From: Cognataquiflexum gelatinilyticum
GTDB lineage: Bacteria; Bacteroidota; Bacteroidia; Cytophagales; Cyclobacteriaceae
Reading direction: 5' to 3'
NCBI RefSeq assembly: GCF_024813435.1
Contig: NZ_JANAEZ010000007.1
Coordinates: 210,291-274,290, forward strand
DNA length: 64,000 bases
Shown here: one piece after another, positions 37,100 to 45,132 of the stretch
How positions within the stretch are numbered: the stretch's first letter is position 1
How the letters are laid out: the number at the start of each line of letters is the position of its first letter
Position numbers and translations under genes: made by a program
Notes under the pieces: model-generated
Database searches by the model: none
What the model saw: only the letters and a program-made list of their open reading frames with translations
What the model was told of the DNA's origin: nothing

Positions 37100-37408
37100 G
37101 TGACTAAAGCAGAAGTAATCACCAAGATTTCGGACAAAACCGGAATCCAAAAAGACGATGTTACTCAGACAATTGAGGCATTCTTCAAAGTGGTAAAAGA
37201 TTCCATGGCGGAGGGAGATAATATTTACGTAAGAGGCTTTGGCAGCTTTGTAAATAAAAAGAGAGCTAAAAAAATTGCTCGAAACATCTCCAAAAACACA
37301 GCGATCGTGATCGATGAGCATTTTGTTCCATCTTTCAAACCTTCTAAAGTGTTTATTGAAAAAATTAAAAACAGTAAAAAAATCAAAGAACTAGCACCTC
37401 AGGATTAA
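37100..37408 (+). CDS. HU/IHF family DNA-binding protein
   Basis: 102 residues with a GTG start at 37100. It is a small basic dimeric protein that bends DNA and organises the nucleoid. The HU core is visible in TKAEVITKISDKTGIQKDDV, the DNA-contacting arm GFGSFVNKKRAKKIARNI, and FKPSKVFIEKIK. It extends a few residues beyond the 90-residue HU core with a charged tail. It diverges from mutY by 154 bp, in the same order seen in other Bacteroidetes. Confidence 0.93.
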   Translation: MTKAEVITKISDKTGIQKDDVTQTIEAFFKVVKDSMAEGDNIYVRGFGSFVNKKRAKKIARNISKNTAIVIDEHFVPSFKPSKVFIEKIKNSKKIKELAPQD

Positions 37409-37425
37409 TCCTGAGTGCTTTTTTC
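37393..37425 (+). terminator. Intrinsic terminator overlapping the HU stop codon
   Basis: Stem AGCA-CTCAGGAT / ATCCTGAG-TGCT (one bulged C) has the HU stop codon TAA (37406-37408) in its apex and is followed by six T. It ends only a few bases before the next gene, so it could limit expression of that gene. Confidence 0.8.
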
Positions 37426-37428
37426 CTT

Positions 37429-38247
37429 ATGAAAAAATCCCAAATTCTAGTTCTAATCCTTGGGGTAGCGACGATCGGTATTTTGTATTCTCTTCCACGT
37501 GTGGTTGTAGACAATGAAGAGGGCAGTACCCAGATCACCGAAGATCAGCCTTCTCTTGCCCAAAAGGCCGAAGAATTGCATGATGCGCCAATGGAAGCTG
37601 AGGACAGGGAAGTTTTGATTGGATTATTAGCAAATCTTGATAATCAGGATAATAAGGAAAAAATTGAGGCATTGTCAGATCAAATCGCATCGATTTATAT
37701 CAAAGCAGGAAAATTTGACAGTGCGGCTTATACGCTTGATAGGGCTGCAGTAAAACTAGAAACACCTCAAAGTTGGGAAAAAGCAGGGGCTGCCTATTAT
37801 GAAGCCTACACTTTTGCCTTAGATCAAGAAAAAGTTTCTCTTCTTGCAGAAAAAACCCGTACTTACCTAACCAAAGTTTTGGAGCAAGATCCAAAAAGAC
37901 TGGACCTGAAAACAAAAATGGCAATGACTTACGTATCTTCAGCCAACCCGATGCAAGGTATCACCATGCTGAGGGAAGTATTGGAGGAAGATCCGACCAA
38001 TGAAGATGGCCTCTTCAATATGGGAGTTTTGTCGATGCAGTCCGGTCAGTACAAAAGAGCTGCCGAAAGGTTTGAAGAATTGGTAAAACACCACCCTGAA
38101 AATGTACAGGGACAATTTTATCTAGGCGTAAGCTACTTCGAATCCAAGCAAAACAACAAAGCAAAACAGCAATTCGAGTTGGTTCAAAGCATGAGCAAAG
38201 ACCCTATGGTTTTGGCAAGTGTGGAGGGTTACCTTGAGAGGTTATAA
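37429..38247 (+). CDS. Membrane-anchored TPR-repeat protein
   Basis: 272 residues. One hydrophobic helix at residues 3-19 (SQILVLILGVATIGILY) anchors the protein, probably facing the periplasm. From about residue 85 helical repeats follow, with TPR-like spacing in TKVLEQDPKRLDLKTKMAMT, LEEDPTNEDGLFNMGVLSMQ and LVKHHPENVQGQFYLGVSYF; at least three TPR units. Such proteins act as protein-interaction scaffolds, the partner being unknown here. It lies 20 bp after HU and 30 bp before a very small basic gene, with which it may be transcribed. Confidence 0.82.
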   Translation: MKKSQILVLILGVATIGILYSLPRVVVDNEEGSTQITEDQPSLAQKAEELHDAPMEAEDREVLIGLLANLDNQDNKEKIEALSDQIASIYIKAGKFDSAAYTLDRAAVKLETPQSWEKAGAAYYEAYTFALDQEKVSLLAEKTRTYLTKVLEQDPKRLDLKTKMAMTYVSSANPMQGITMLREVLEEDPTNEDGLFNMGVLSMQSGQYKRAAERFEELVKHHPENVQGQFYLGVSYFESKQNNKAKQQFELVQSMSKDPMVLASVEGYLERL

Positions 38248-38277
38248 ATTATTATTCAACTTTAAATCCTTAAAATT

Positions 38278-38367
38278 ATGCCTTGCGGTAAAAAAAGAAA
38301 AAGACACAAAATCGCTACGCACAAGCGTAAGAAAAGACTTAGAAAAAACAGACATAAGAAGAAGTAA
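38278..38367 (+). CDS. 29-residue very basic protein, AURKAIP1/COX24-like, possible ribosomal protein
   Basis: ATG 38278-38280 to TAA 38365-38367 encodes 29 residues: MPCGKKRKRHKIATHKRKKR then LRKNRHKKK. About 60 percent are Lys, Arg or His, as expected of a protein embedded in rRNA. Its pattern resembles the short AURKAIP1/COX24 (mitochondrial mS38-like) domain proteins annotated in many Bacteroidetes genomes; I make the family call from memory of that pattern. It is 30 bp after the TPR gene and 64 bp before rng. A terminator hairpin overlaps its stop codon, which marks it as a real transcript end. Confidence 0.8.
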   Translation: MPCGKKRKRHKIATHKRKKRLRKNRHKKK

Positions 38368-38384
38368 TACACTTCTTCTTTTTG
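38356..38384 (+). terminator. Intrinsic terminator overlapping the 29-residue ORF stop
   Basis: A 10-bp perfect stem AAGAAGAAGT / ACTTCTTCTT with loop AATAC, followed by TTT. The left arm is the last Lys codons of the small ORF and the loop contains part of its TAA. Confidence 0.85.
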
Positions 38385-38431
38385 AGTTTTTACACTAAAC
38401 GTTCATTTACATCATATAAAAACAGACACGA

Positions 38432-40003
38432 TTGAGCACAGAATTATTAATCGATTCTGCTCAGAACGGTAGTCGCATTGCCCTTCTCAAAGACAAAAAC
38501 CTGGTAGAAATCCACTCAGAAGGTGGGGAAAATCAGTTTAAAGTCGGAGATATTTATTTGGGTACAGTCCGTAAAATTGTCAATGGTCTCAACGCCGCCT
38601 TCATTGATGTCGGTTATGAAAAGGATGCTTTCCTGCATTATCAGGATTTGGGTCCCCAAATCACAAGCCTTAACAAATTTACAAAACTCGTTCGCAACAA
38701 TAATTATCCCAACTTGAATCTTAAAGGATTTGAGAAAGAACCTGATATAGAAAAGCTTGGAAAAATCTCCAATGTATTGACTAAAGGAAATCAGGTTCTG
38801 GTGCAGGTGGTCAAAGAACCCATCTCCACCAAAGGCCCAAGACTATCGTGCGAGCTCTCCATCGCAGGTCGCTACCTGGTATTAGTCCCGTTTTCTGACA
38901 CAGTCAACGTATCCAAAAAGATACGCAGTGCCGAAGAAAGAAAAAGGCTGGTACGCTTAATTACCTCTATCAAGCCGGCCAATTTTGGTGTCATCATCAG
39001 AACGGTTGCAGAAGGTCAGTCAGTATTAGAACTGGACAAAGACCTCAGAAATCTGCTGACGACCTGGGAAGAAGGCATGAAAAAACTGGCTAAAGCCAAA
39101 GGACGCGACAAAGTAATTGGAGAAATGAGCATGGCTTCCTCTATCATCAGAGACCTGCTCAACGAATCATTCGATGCAATCACCGTAGAGGATGAATTGA
39201 CCTATGATCAAATCAGGTCTTACATCAGATCCATTGCCCCTGAAAAGGAAAAAATTGTGAAGCTTTACAACGGTAAAGCGAAGCTCTTTGAAAGTTTTGG
39301 AATAGAAAAGCAAATCAAAAGCTTGTTTGGTCAGACGATAAGTCTTCCACAGGGCGGTTATGTCATTATCGAGCATACCGAAGCCCTTCACGTCATAGAC
39401 GTCAACAGTGGAAACAAGTCAAACCAAGAAAGTGATCAGGAAACAACAGCATTAAAAACCAACCTGGTCGCAGCAAAAGAAATTGCACGACAGCTTCGCC
39501 TCCGGGATATGGGAGGAATCATCGTCATCGACTTCATCGACATGAAAAAGGCCGACAACAAAAAGGCCATTTATGATGCCATGAGAGAAGAGATGAAAGA
39601 TGACAGGTCTAAAAACACCGTATTGCCATTGACCAAGTTTGGTCTAATGCAGATTACAAGGCAGCGCGTGAGACCCGAAGTCAACATTGTCACCAAAGAA
39701 ACCTGTCCGGCATGTAACGGCACAGGAAAGATCCAGGCCTCCATCTTGGTGGCCGATCAATTGGAAAAAGACCTCGAGCACATTGCTACTATCCAAAATG
39801 TTTCCAACATCCAGATCGGATTACACCCTTACCTGTATGCGTACTTCACGCATGGAGTCATCTCTCAGAGAGTAAGGTGGTTTTTCAAATACTTTAAGTG
39901 GGTAAAGCTGACAAAAGACTCTTCACTCCCGGTGACGGAGTACAAATTCCTGGACGACTCAGGAGAAGAAATAGAACTAACCGTAAAAAGCGAGACCGAA
40001 TAG
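38432..40003 (+). CDS. rng: Ribonuclease G (RNase E/G family)
   Basis: 523 residues with a TTG start at 38432 (MSTELLIDSAQNG). It is an endoribonuclease involved in rRNA 5' end maturation and mRNA decay. An S1 domain comes first (VGDIYLGTVRKIVNGLNAAF), followed by the catalytic core with HVIDVNSGNKSNQ and GGIIVIDFIDMKK, where Asp residues bind Mg2+. The zinc-link CPACNGTG near residue 430 joins dimers. It lacks the long C-terminal scaffold of RNase E, so it is RNase G. A terminator overlaps the stop. Confidence 0.95.
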   Translation: MSTELLIDSAQNGSRIALLKDKNLVEIHSEGGENQFKVGDIYLGTVRKIVNGLNAAFIDVGYEKDAFLHYQDLGPQITSLNKFTKLVRNNNYPNLNLKGFEKEPDIEKLGKISNVLTKGNQVLVQVVKEPISTKGPRLSCELSIAGRYLVLVPFSDTVNVSKKIRSAEERKRLVRLITSIKPANFGVIIRTVAEGQSVLELDKDLRNLLTTWEEGMKKLAKAKGRDKVIGEMSMASSIIRDLLNESFDAITVEDELTYDQIRSYIRSIAPEKEKIVKLYNGKAKLFESFGIEKQIKSLFGQTISLPQGGYVIIEHTEALHVIDVNSGNKSNQESDQETTALKTNLVAAKEIARQLRLRDMGGIIVIDFIDMKKADNKKAIYDAMREEMKDDRSKNTVLPLTKFGLMQITRQRVRPEVNIVTKETCPACNGTGKIQASILVADQLEKDLEHIATIQNVSNIQIGLHPYLYAYFTHGVISQRVRWFFKYFKWVKLTKDSSLPVTEYKFLDDSGEEIELTVKSETE

Positions 40004-40019
40004 GTCCCGCTTTTTTTTT
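39985..40019 (+). terminator. Intrinsic terminator overlapping the rng stop codon
   Basis: Stem AAAAAGCG-GACC / GGTC-CGCTTTTT with one mismatch, loop containing the TAG stop (40001-40003), followed by a long T-run. Confidence 0.88.
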
Positions 40020-40253
40020 GCCAATTTTCGGTTCCAAAGGAGACTTTTATGAAATTTTTGAAAGAAATTTTGATGGCTGATAAATACGAATCCGCCTTTG
40101 CCTAACAATCAAGTAGCCTCAAATTTATTTCGAAAAGAATAAGTGAAAAATATTTTTAAAATGAACTAATATTCATTTTTTTTGCTGAATCCAATGAAGT
40201 CACCCCTTTCCTCCCTTTAACATTATTTACCGATTGAGGCCCTGAGATTCTAT

Positions 40254-41807
40254 ATGAAAATCCATCTTTTATTTTCTCTATCCATCCTTGTTGTATTTCC
40301 AAGTTTAGCCCAATCGACAAAGGTCCAGATAAGCCAAGTACCGATTGGCTATTCCTATTTCCACAGCGATTCCATAAGTGCAGTTGAATATAGGTTTGAT
40401 AAAATGATCATTGATTATTACCTGGATACACCAAGAAACACTTTTACTTTAAAGCTGAGAGAAGTCAATAAAACAAAGACAAAATTCTTGAATTCAGGAG
40501 AAATTCTGTTTTTTGACCTTTCCGCTGAAAAACTTAAATGGTCAAAACCTATCAATTATGCCACTACCGAATTTCAACAATTTCCGGATTATCTTTTAGA
40601 ATCAAGTTTGACTCAAAGCTACAGTTTGAATCTTGAATCCGGTCAGGTTCAATGGGAAGCAAAAACCGATATTTACCATATCCATAAACCAACAAATATT
40701 GGAATCGGATATCCATTTTTGAGGCCGGGACAAAAACCTTCCAATGTTCTCAAAGGAATTGATATCGGTTCAGGCGAAGAGGTGTGGAAAAGGATCATTC
40801 ATAGGGATTATGGATGGAATGATGTCATTACTTTGAATGATTCAACTGTGGGAATTGTAGCATCAGGAATACAGGCTGTGAATATCCATGATGGTTCGGG
40901 ATGGGCCTACTATACAACCACAGGGACAGAAAAGATAGATGGCAAGTCAACTGCGGCTATGACTGCAGTGGGAGTTGGCTTAGGCCTTTTGACAGGGTAT
41001 TATGGCTATGGAGTGGGGATTAATGTCGTAACAGATATTGTTTCTAATGTAATTTACCACGAGAACAAACTTTTCATCACCTCTTTTGAAAAAATTGCCT
41101 GTATAGATGCTCTCACCGGAAAGGTTTTATGGAGCAATCCTCTTTCTGATAAATTGGTCAGCTCCGGCCATCTGTACTTGGAAAATGGTATCCTTTACCA
41201 ATTGAATTTGGGTAGGGCACAAAACAACGGAAGGCGGGTAAAAATGGGTGTTCCTTATATGGTGGTATATGATCAAGATACCGGCAAACAGGGATTTTAT
41301 ACACCTTTCCCATTTGATGGTTTTGTATTGGACCATCAAATGAATGAGGCCTCCTTTGATATTCTTTCCAATCAGGAATTGGTCAGAATAGATAAAAAAA
41401 GTGGACAGATTATTAAACAATTGAATTTGACTTTGGAAAAAGGGGAGGAGTTTATATCACGGTTAGATTTTCCTGTCTATTACAAAGAAAATGAAAAGTT
41501 CTACGACATCCGGGAGGGGAATTCCAATTCTCAATTTATAAGGACTGCAAAAAACCAATTGTTGATGATAAATGAGGAGTTGGAATATGAAGGGAAATTC
41601 TCTCTTTTTGATTTTTATGGCCTAGTGGGGAGGTATAAAGACCTTTTGATCTTGCAAAAAGATGGAAAAATCTCAGTGATTGACGGCAACCAAATGGAAA
41701 TTGCAACAATCAAGAACAAAGGTATTGCCTTGGTTTCTGATAAATTTCTATTGATAATTCAAGACGAGGCAGTTAAAAAATTTGACCTGGATTTGTTGAT
41801 TCAGTAA
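40254..41807 (+). CDS. Secreted PQQ-like beta-propeller protein
   Basis: 517 residues with a signal peptide (MKIHLLFSLSILVVFPSLAQ). Repeats of the PQQ/quinoprotein type are visible: LESGQVQWEAKTDIYHIH (about 135), DIGSGEEVWKRIIHR (about 175), DALTGKVLWSNPLSDK (about 283), and a degenerate IDKKSGQIIKQLN (about 380). A Gly-rich hydrophobic stretch at about 240-262 (GVGLGLLTGYYGYGVGINVV) might insert in a membrane or form a loop. No catalytic Ca2+/PQQ residues were seen; it is probably a structural propeller of unknown role. Confidence 0.78.
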   Translation: MKIHLLFSLSILVVFPSLAQSTKVQISQVPIGYSYFHSDSISAVEYRFDKMIIDYYLDTPRNTFTLKLREVNKTKTKFLNSGEILFFDLSAEKLKWSKPINYATTEFQQFPDYLLESSLTQSYSLNLESGQVQWEAKTDIYHIHKPTNIGIGYPFLRPGQKPSNVLKGIDIGSGEEVWKRIIHRDYGWNDVITLNDSTVGIVASGIQAVNIHDGSGWAYYTTTGTEKIDGKSTAAMTAVGVGLGLLTGYYGYGVGINVVTDIVSNVIYHENKLFITSFEKIACIDALTGKVLWSNPLSDKLVSSGHLYLENGILYQLNLGRAQNNGRRVKMGVPYMVVYDQDTGKQGFYTPFPFDGFVLDHQMNEASFDILSNQELVRIDKKSGQIIKQLNLTLEKGEEFISRLDFPVYYKENEKFYDIREGNSNSQFIRTAKNQLLMINEELEYEGKFSLFDFYGLVGRYKDLLILQKDGKISVIDGNQMEIATIKNKGIALVSDKFLLIIQDEAVKKFDLDLLIQ

Positions 41808-41868
41808 TAAGAATGCATGGATAAAATTTACCCCTAATTAACCATCAAGCGTCTTTAAACTTGTACAA

Positions 41869-42261
41869 TTATTTTTTCTCTTCTTTTTTTTGACTAAGCT
41901 GAAAATTTATTTTCTCAGGAGAAATCGAATAGAATTTTTGAGTCAAATGATAGATGATGCCTTCCGGATCAACCAAAAATAGGGTGTATTGCCACTTTTT
42001 AACCTCGATATTATTTTGCGTAACACTTCCCATTTGACCACCTGATGTAGATCCCACATTTGCGGAAGAGTGCCGGAAATTTACCTCTTGTGCAAATACC
42101 AAAATTTCTCCGCCCGGTTCAACTTCTACAGTTTTTGATGGCATTCCCCATTCCGAAATCAGATTTTCTTTGGGTGAACCTACCCACTTGTTCATTAATT
42201 TTTTTTGGCCTGTACAAGAAGCAAGTAAGATGATAACAAAAATTACGATTAGTCTTTTCAT
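41869..42261 (-). CDS. Small lipoprotein of unknown function
   Basis: About 130 residues from the ATG at 42261 (MKRLIVIFVIILLASCTGQK), preferred to an upstream ATG because it gives a normal lipobox LASC. The mature protein has GSPKENLISEWGMPSKTVEVE, like small outer-membrane assembly-type domains (SmpA/OmlA-like fold is a possibility), then a Ser/Gly-rich loop and VKKWQYTLFLVDPEGIIYHL. It ends in a Lys/Glu tail. Family uncertain. Confidence 0.7.
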   Translation of the reverse strand: MKRLIVIFVIILLASCTGQKKLMNKWVGSPKENLISEWGMPSKTVEVEPGGEILVFAQEVNFRHSSANVGSTSGGQMGSVTQNNIEVKKWQYTLFLVDPEGIIYHLTQKFYSISPEKINFQLSQKKEEKK

Positions 42262-42370
42262 ATTTAGATGCTTTTGCAACCTTAAAAATATATCAATTTT
42301 CACGGAATATTAAAAATAAAGTTTGACAGAAAGAAGTCTAAACTTACTTCGCCTTTGTTCTGCCCGCCTT

Positions 42371-42392
42371 TTGCAGTGTCTGCACTGACATA
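42371..42392. repeat. Half copy of the CAGTG palindromic repeat
   Basis: GCAGTG-TCTG-CACTGAC is close to the first palindrome (CGTCAGTG-TCTT-CACTGACG) of the pairs at 47381 and 49013; the second palindrome is absent here. Confidence 0.45.
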
Positions 42393-42452
42393 CCAGTATT
42401 TCAAATTGTGACTTGCCTAAATATTTTCAGAGACATAATTAAATCAAAAAGT

Positions 42453-42674
42453 TCAAGATGCAATCCGGATTTTATTTTCCTTATCCGCCGCAAATGCCAA
42501 GCAGGGATTGATCATCTGTTCGTTAAGCTCCTCGAAATCATTCATTATTTCTTCTTTGCTCATGCCATTTGACATCCAATTCAAAACATCATAAACAGTA
42601 ATCCTCGTGCCTTTGATGCAAGGTTTGCCAAATCTTTTTTCTGCCCGAATTTCAATATATTCTTGATAGTTCAT
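42453..42674 (-). CDS. DUF433 family protein (solitary antitoxin-like)
   Basis: 73 residues. YIEIRAEKRFGKPCIKGTRI, followed by VYDVLNWMSNGMSKEEIM and DFEELNEQMINPCLAFAAD, is the compact DUF433 fold with a winged-helix-like core, often the antitoxin paired with a DUF5615/PIN-like nuclease. No toxin gene follows within the 150 bp to the next gene, so it is either an orphan or regulates elsewhere. It is preceded upstream by the SIMPL gene on the same strand after 62 bp. Confidence 0.8.
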   Translation of the reverse strand: MNYQEYIEIRAEKRFGKPCIKGTRITVYDVLNWMSNGMSKEEIMNDFEELNEQMINPCLAFAADKENKIRIAS

Positions 42675-42736
42675 ATTCTACGATTTTTCCAAACATTAAA
42701 CCATTTGTTAATTTATGATTCTTAATTCAAAACTTT

Positions 42737-43477
42737 TCACCTCACCCCATAACTCAATCGCATCGTAATCGAAGCGGTTTTTTCTTTGGAAGAGGTATTG
42801 AAAGTACCGCCCCAAGAATAGTCCTCGGCAGAATTTTGACCGGTAATCTGGAAGATTCCCATGTTGGCTGAAAGCAGGTTTCCGAGTTTGGAACCTGAGT
42901 TTTCGGCTATTTTCTCTGCTCTGACCCGTGCATCCTCGGTAGCTTTGGAGATCATTTCGATCTTGAGGCTTTCCAATTGGGTATAGTAATAGCGGGGAGG
43001 TTGGGAATAGAATTTCACTCCCTGAAGCAAGAGTTCAGTAATTTCCCTACTGATTTTTTCTACTTTATCCACTTCAGTCGATTCTATCGAGAGGGTTTGG
43101 TTGAGTTGGTATCCCAAGAAAGTCTGCCCTGTGAAGTTTCCGCTGCTGCTGTAGTTTTGTTGGTAAAGCGGGTTGGTGTTTACTGCTTGAAAAATAATTT
43201 TTTCCTTGGGAATGCCTTTGGAAACCAGGTAGTCTGTTACGGCTTTTCTGTCTTTCTCAAGGTCAGTATAAGCTGTTTTGATATCAAAATTGTCCCTGCT
43301 AAAATTCCCCTCCCAAACTACCAAGTCAGAAGTAAAGTTCTTTTCACCCAAACCGGTGACATCGACAGTTCCTGATTTCTTGTTTCTGTTTACGATCGAA
43401 TTACCAAGAATTGCAGCGGAAACAATGATGGCAGTAGCAAAGATGATTGCGGTCAGGTGTTTTCTCATGGTTTGCAT
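42737..43477 (-). CDS. SIMPL domain (DUF541) exported protein
   Basis: 246 residues with an N-terminal hydrophobic helix (HLTAIIFATAIIVSAAILG) that is probably a signal anchor. The SIMPL/DUF541 core shows VTGLGEKNFTSDLVVWEG, YLVSKGIPKEKIIFQAVN, and TEDARVRAEKIAENSGSKLG, which are typical. The family includes periplasmic proteins tied to oxidative stress and Il-1 signalling names, but bacterial function is poorly known. The start could be the ATG at 43477 or the next Met three codons on. Confidence 0.85.
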   Translation of the reverse strand: MQTMRKHLTAIIFATAIIVSAAILGNSIVNRNKKSGTVDVTGLGEKNFTSDLVVWEGNFSRDNFDIKTAYTDLEKDRKAVTDYLVSKGIPKEKIIFQAVNTNPLYQQNYSSSGNFTGQTFLGYQLNQTLSIESTEVDKVEKISREITELLLQGVKFYSQPPRYYYTQLESLKIEMISKATEDARVRAEKIAENSGSKLGNLLSANMGIFQITGQNSAEDYSWGGTFNTSSKEKTASITMRLSYGVR

Positions 43478-43554
43478 AGTTTGGAAATAATAAGAAAGTG
43501 ATTCTTAAATTTAGAATAAAACAGGATGATTAACTTCAATTAAGTCAAATGATT

Positions 43555-45042
43555 TCAATTGACACTCATTCTATAATTTTTCTCAATTGGCTTTTCAAGA
43601 TCCACTAGGTATCCGTTCACCACAGCGTATTTCAATACGCCGTCTTTTGAAAGGAAGAAGTTGGGACTTCCTCCTGTACGGATCCCAAAAGGTATTGAAG
43701 TGGCGTTTTTAAATACCAAAATCGGCAAGCCATGTAATTCTCTGGCTTCCGATTCCTTTACTTTGACGGCTAGATAACCGGATTTCAACAATTCCAAGGC
43801 TTTTTCTGCACTGATATCGGAGACTTTCGCAAAAGCAGTTTCATAAATTTTACCTTCTGTGATTTCCATTCCGCTTGCATCCAATTCTTCATAGCCATAG
43901 AAAATCGACAAATCACCCAAGTCGTCAATTCCTCCACTCACATAGAAAGCGCCATTGGCGTCTATTTCCCTTCTGCGAATACCCAAGTCAATTGGGTAGG
44001 ACAATGAATCTTTTTCCATCGGAAGGTTTCTGATTACGACATCCATCAGCCTTGTCGCATTTTCGGGAATGGAGTCATATTCGTCCAAAGAATAATTCTC
44101 ATAGGACTGATCGGCGATTTCTTCCATGGCATGAAGCATAATCATAAAATTCAACTTCCTGATATATTGCTTTTCGGGATCGTTCGGATATCCGCCGGAT
44201 TCGATCAGGATGGTGCTGGTACCCCATTTCTGGAAATTATCTCCAAAAGCTCTCGGCTCAAAAGCATCGTCGTATTTGCCCACATGGCCCGGTGCGACGG
44301 CCTCCATCATCCTGTTCATTCCGACGATCACTTGCATGGCTTTTTTGCGGACATCATTGATTTCTGTTTCGAAATTGTAAGCCGGCGCCAATATGGATAT
44401 GGTTGCCGGAGTTGCTACTTCCCCTGCAGTGTAATAGGTCTGTTGGTCGTGAAGGTTAAACCCAAATGCCGGGGAAAATGTGTCTCTCGCATTTTTCAAG
44501 ATTACTGCTTCAGGTGAAGCGAGTTTCGCAGCATCTCTATTGAGGTCAATATCCAACGCATTTCTCCTCATCCAATTATCCATTCCATCAGGATTGACAA
44601 TCGGAATAAAACGGATGGTCAGCTTTTCCAACAGTTTATTTCTCAACTCATCCAAGCCATCATTTTCCCCTTCAAAAAAGTTGAAGAGGTCAAACAAGGC
44701 CATCGTCGCCGTGCTTTCATTGCCGTGCATCTGCGACCAAAGCATGACTTTGGTTTCGCCTGTGCCAATGGTCATCTGATAGATTTCCTTTCCTTCCACA
44801 GACTTACCGATTTCTTCCACTGCGAATTTACCTTTTCTGTCTTTGACCAAATGGATCACATCCGCATGCTTAAACCTGCGTTCTGTGATGCTTTTTTCCT
44901 GGTATTTCTCATAGGCCTGTTCCAGTTCTGTCACGTCAACAGGCGTCGATGCTGTTTCCGGTTCTTTTGGCTGACAAGAAATGCTAAAGTAAAAAATCGA
45001 AGAAAAGGCAATCAGTGAAATGGATTTCTGGAGGATTTGCAT
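43555..45042 (-). CDS. M14 family zinc carboxypeptidase lipoprotein
   Basis: 495 residues with a signal and lipobox (YFSISCQPKEPE). The M14 zinc ligands are His and Glu in MHGNEST (about residue 110) and His in GFNLHDQQ; the catalytic Glu is in ILIESGGYP. The second half (from about residue 330) is a less conserved domain. It removes C-terminal residues from peptides in the envelope; murein peptides are likely substrates given the divergent dipeptide epimerase. The start is 90 bp from that gene, with shared regulatory DNA. Confidence 0.9.
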   Translation of the reverse strand: MQILQKSISLIAFSSIFYFSISCQPKEPETASTPVDVTELEQAYEKYQEKSITERRFKHADVIHLVKDRKGKFAVEEIGKSVEGKEIYQMTIGTGETKVMLWSQMHGNESTATMALFDLFNFFEGENDGLDELRNKLLEKLTIRFIPIVNPDGMDNWMRRNALDIDLNRDAAKLASPEAVILKNARDTFSPAFGFNLHDQQTYYTAGEVATPATISILAPAYNFETEINDVRKKAMQVIVGMNRMMEAVAPGHVGKYDDAFEPRAFGDNFQKWGTSTILIESGGYPNDPEKQYIRKLNFMIMLHAMEEIADQSYENYSLDEYDSIPENATRLMDVVIRNLPMEKDSLSYPIDLGIRRREIDANGAFYVSGGIDDLGDLSIFYGYEELDASGMEITEGKIYETAFAKVSDISAEKALELLKSGYLAVKVKESEARELHGLPILVFKNATSIPFGIRTGGSPNFFLSKDGVLKYAVVNGYLVDLEKPIEKNYRMSVN

Positions 45043-45069
45043 GGTATCTTAGTGATTGAAATTAATTGT

Positions 45070-45086
45070 CTAAGTTATAAACTTAG
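45070..45086. promoter_or_regulatory. Perfect palindrome between divergent peptidase and epimerase genes
   Basis: CTAAGTT-ATA-AACTTAG is a perfect inverted repeat 17 bp long in the 90-bp divergent gap, 16 bp before a TACTTTTG box. It is a possible operator for both genes; the regulator is unknown. Confidence 0.45.
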
Positions 45087-45101
45087 CCAAAAAAATAAAT
45101 T

Positions 45102-45109
45102 TACTTTTG
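45102..45109 (+). promoter_or_regulatory. -7 promoter element of the dipeptide epimerase gene
   Basis: TACTTTTG fits TAnnTTTG exactly and is 23 bp before the ATG. A TTG -33 element is not clear; the palindrome at 45070-45086 covers that position. Confidence 0.4.
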
Positions 45110-45132
45110 CCACAATTCCAAAATAAACCGAA

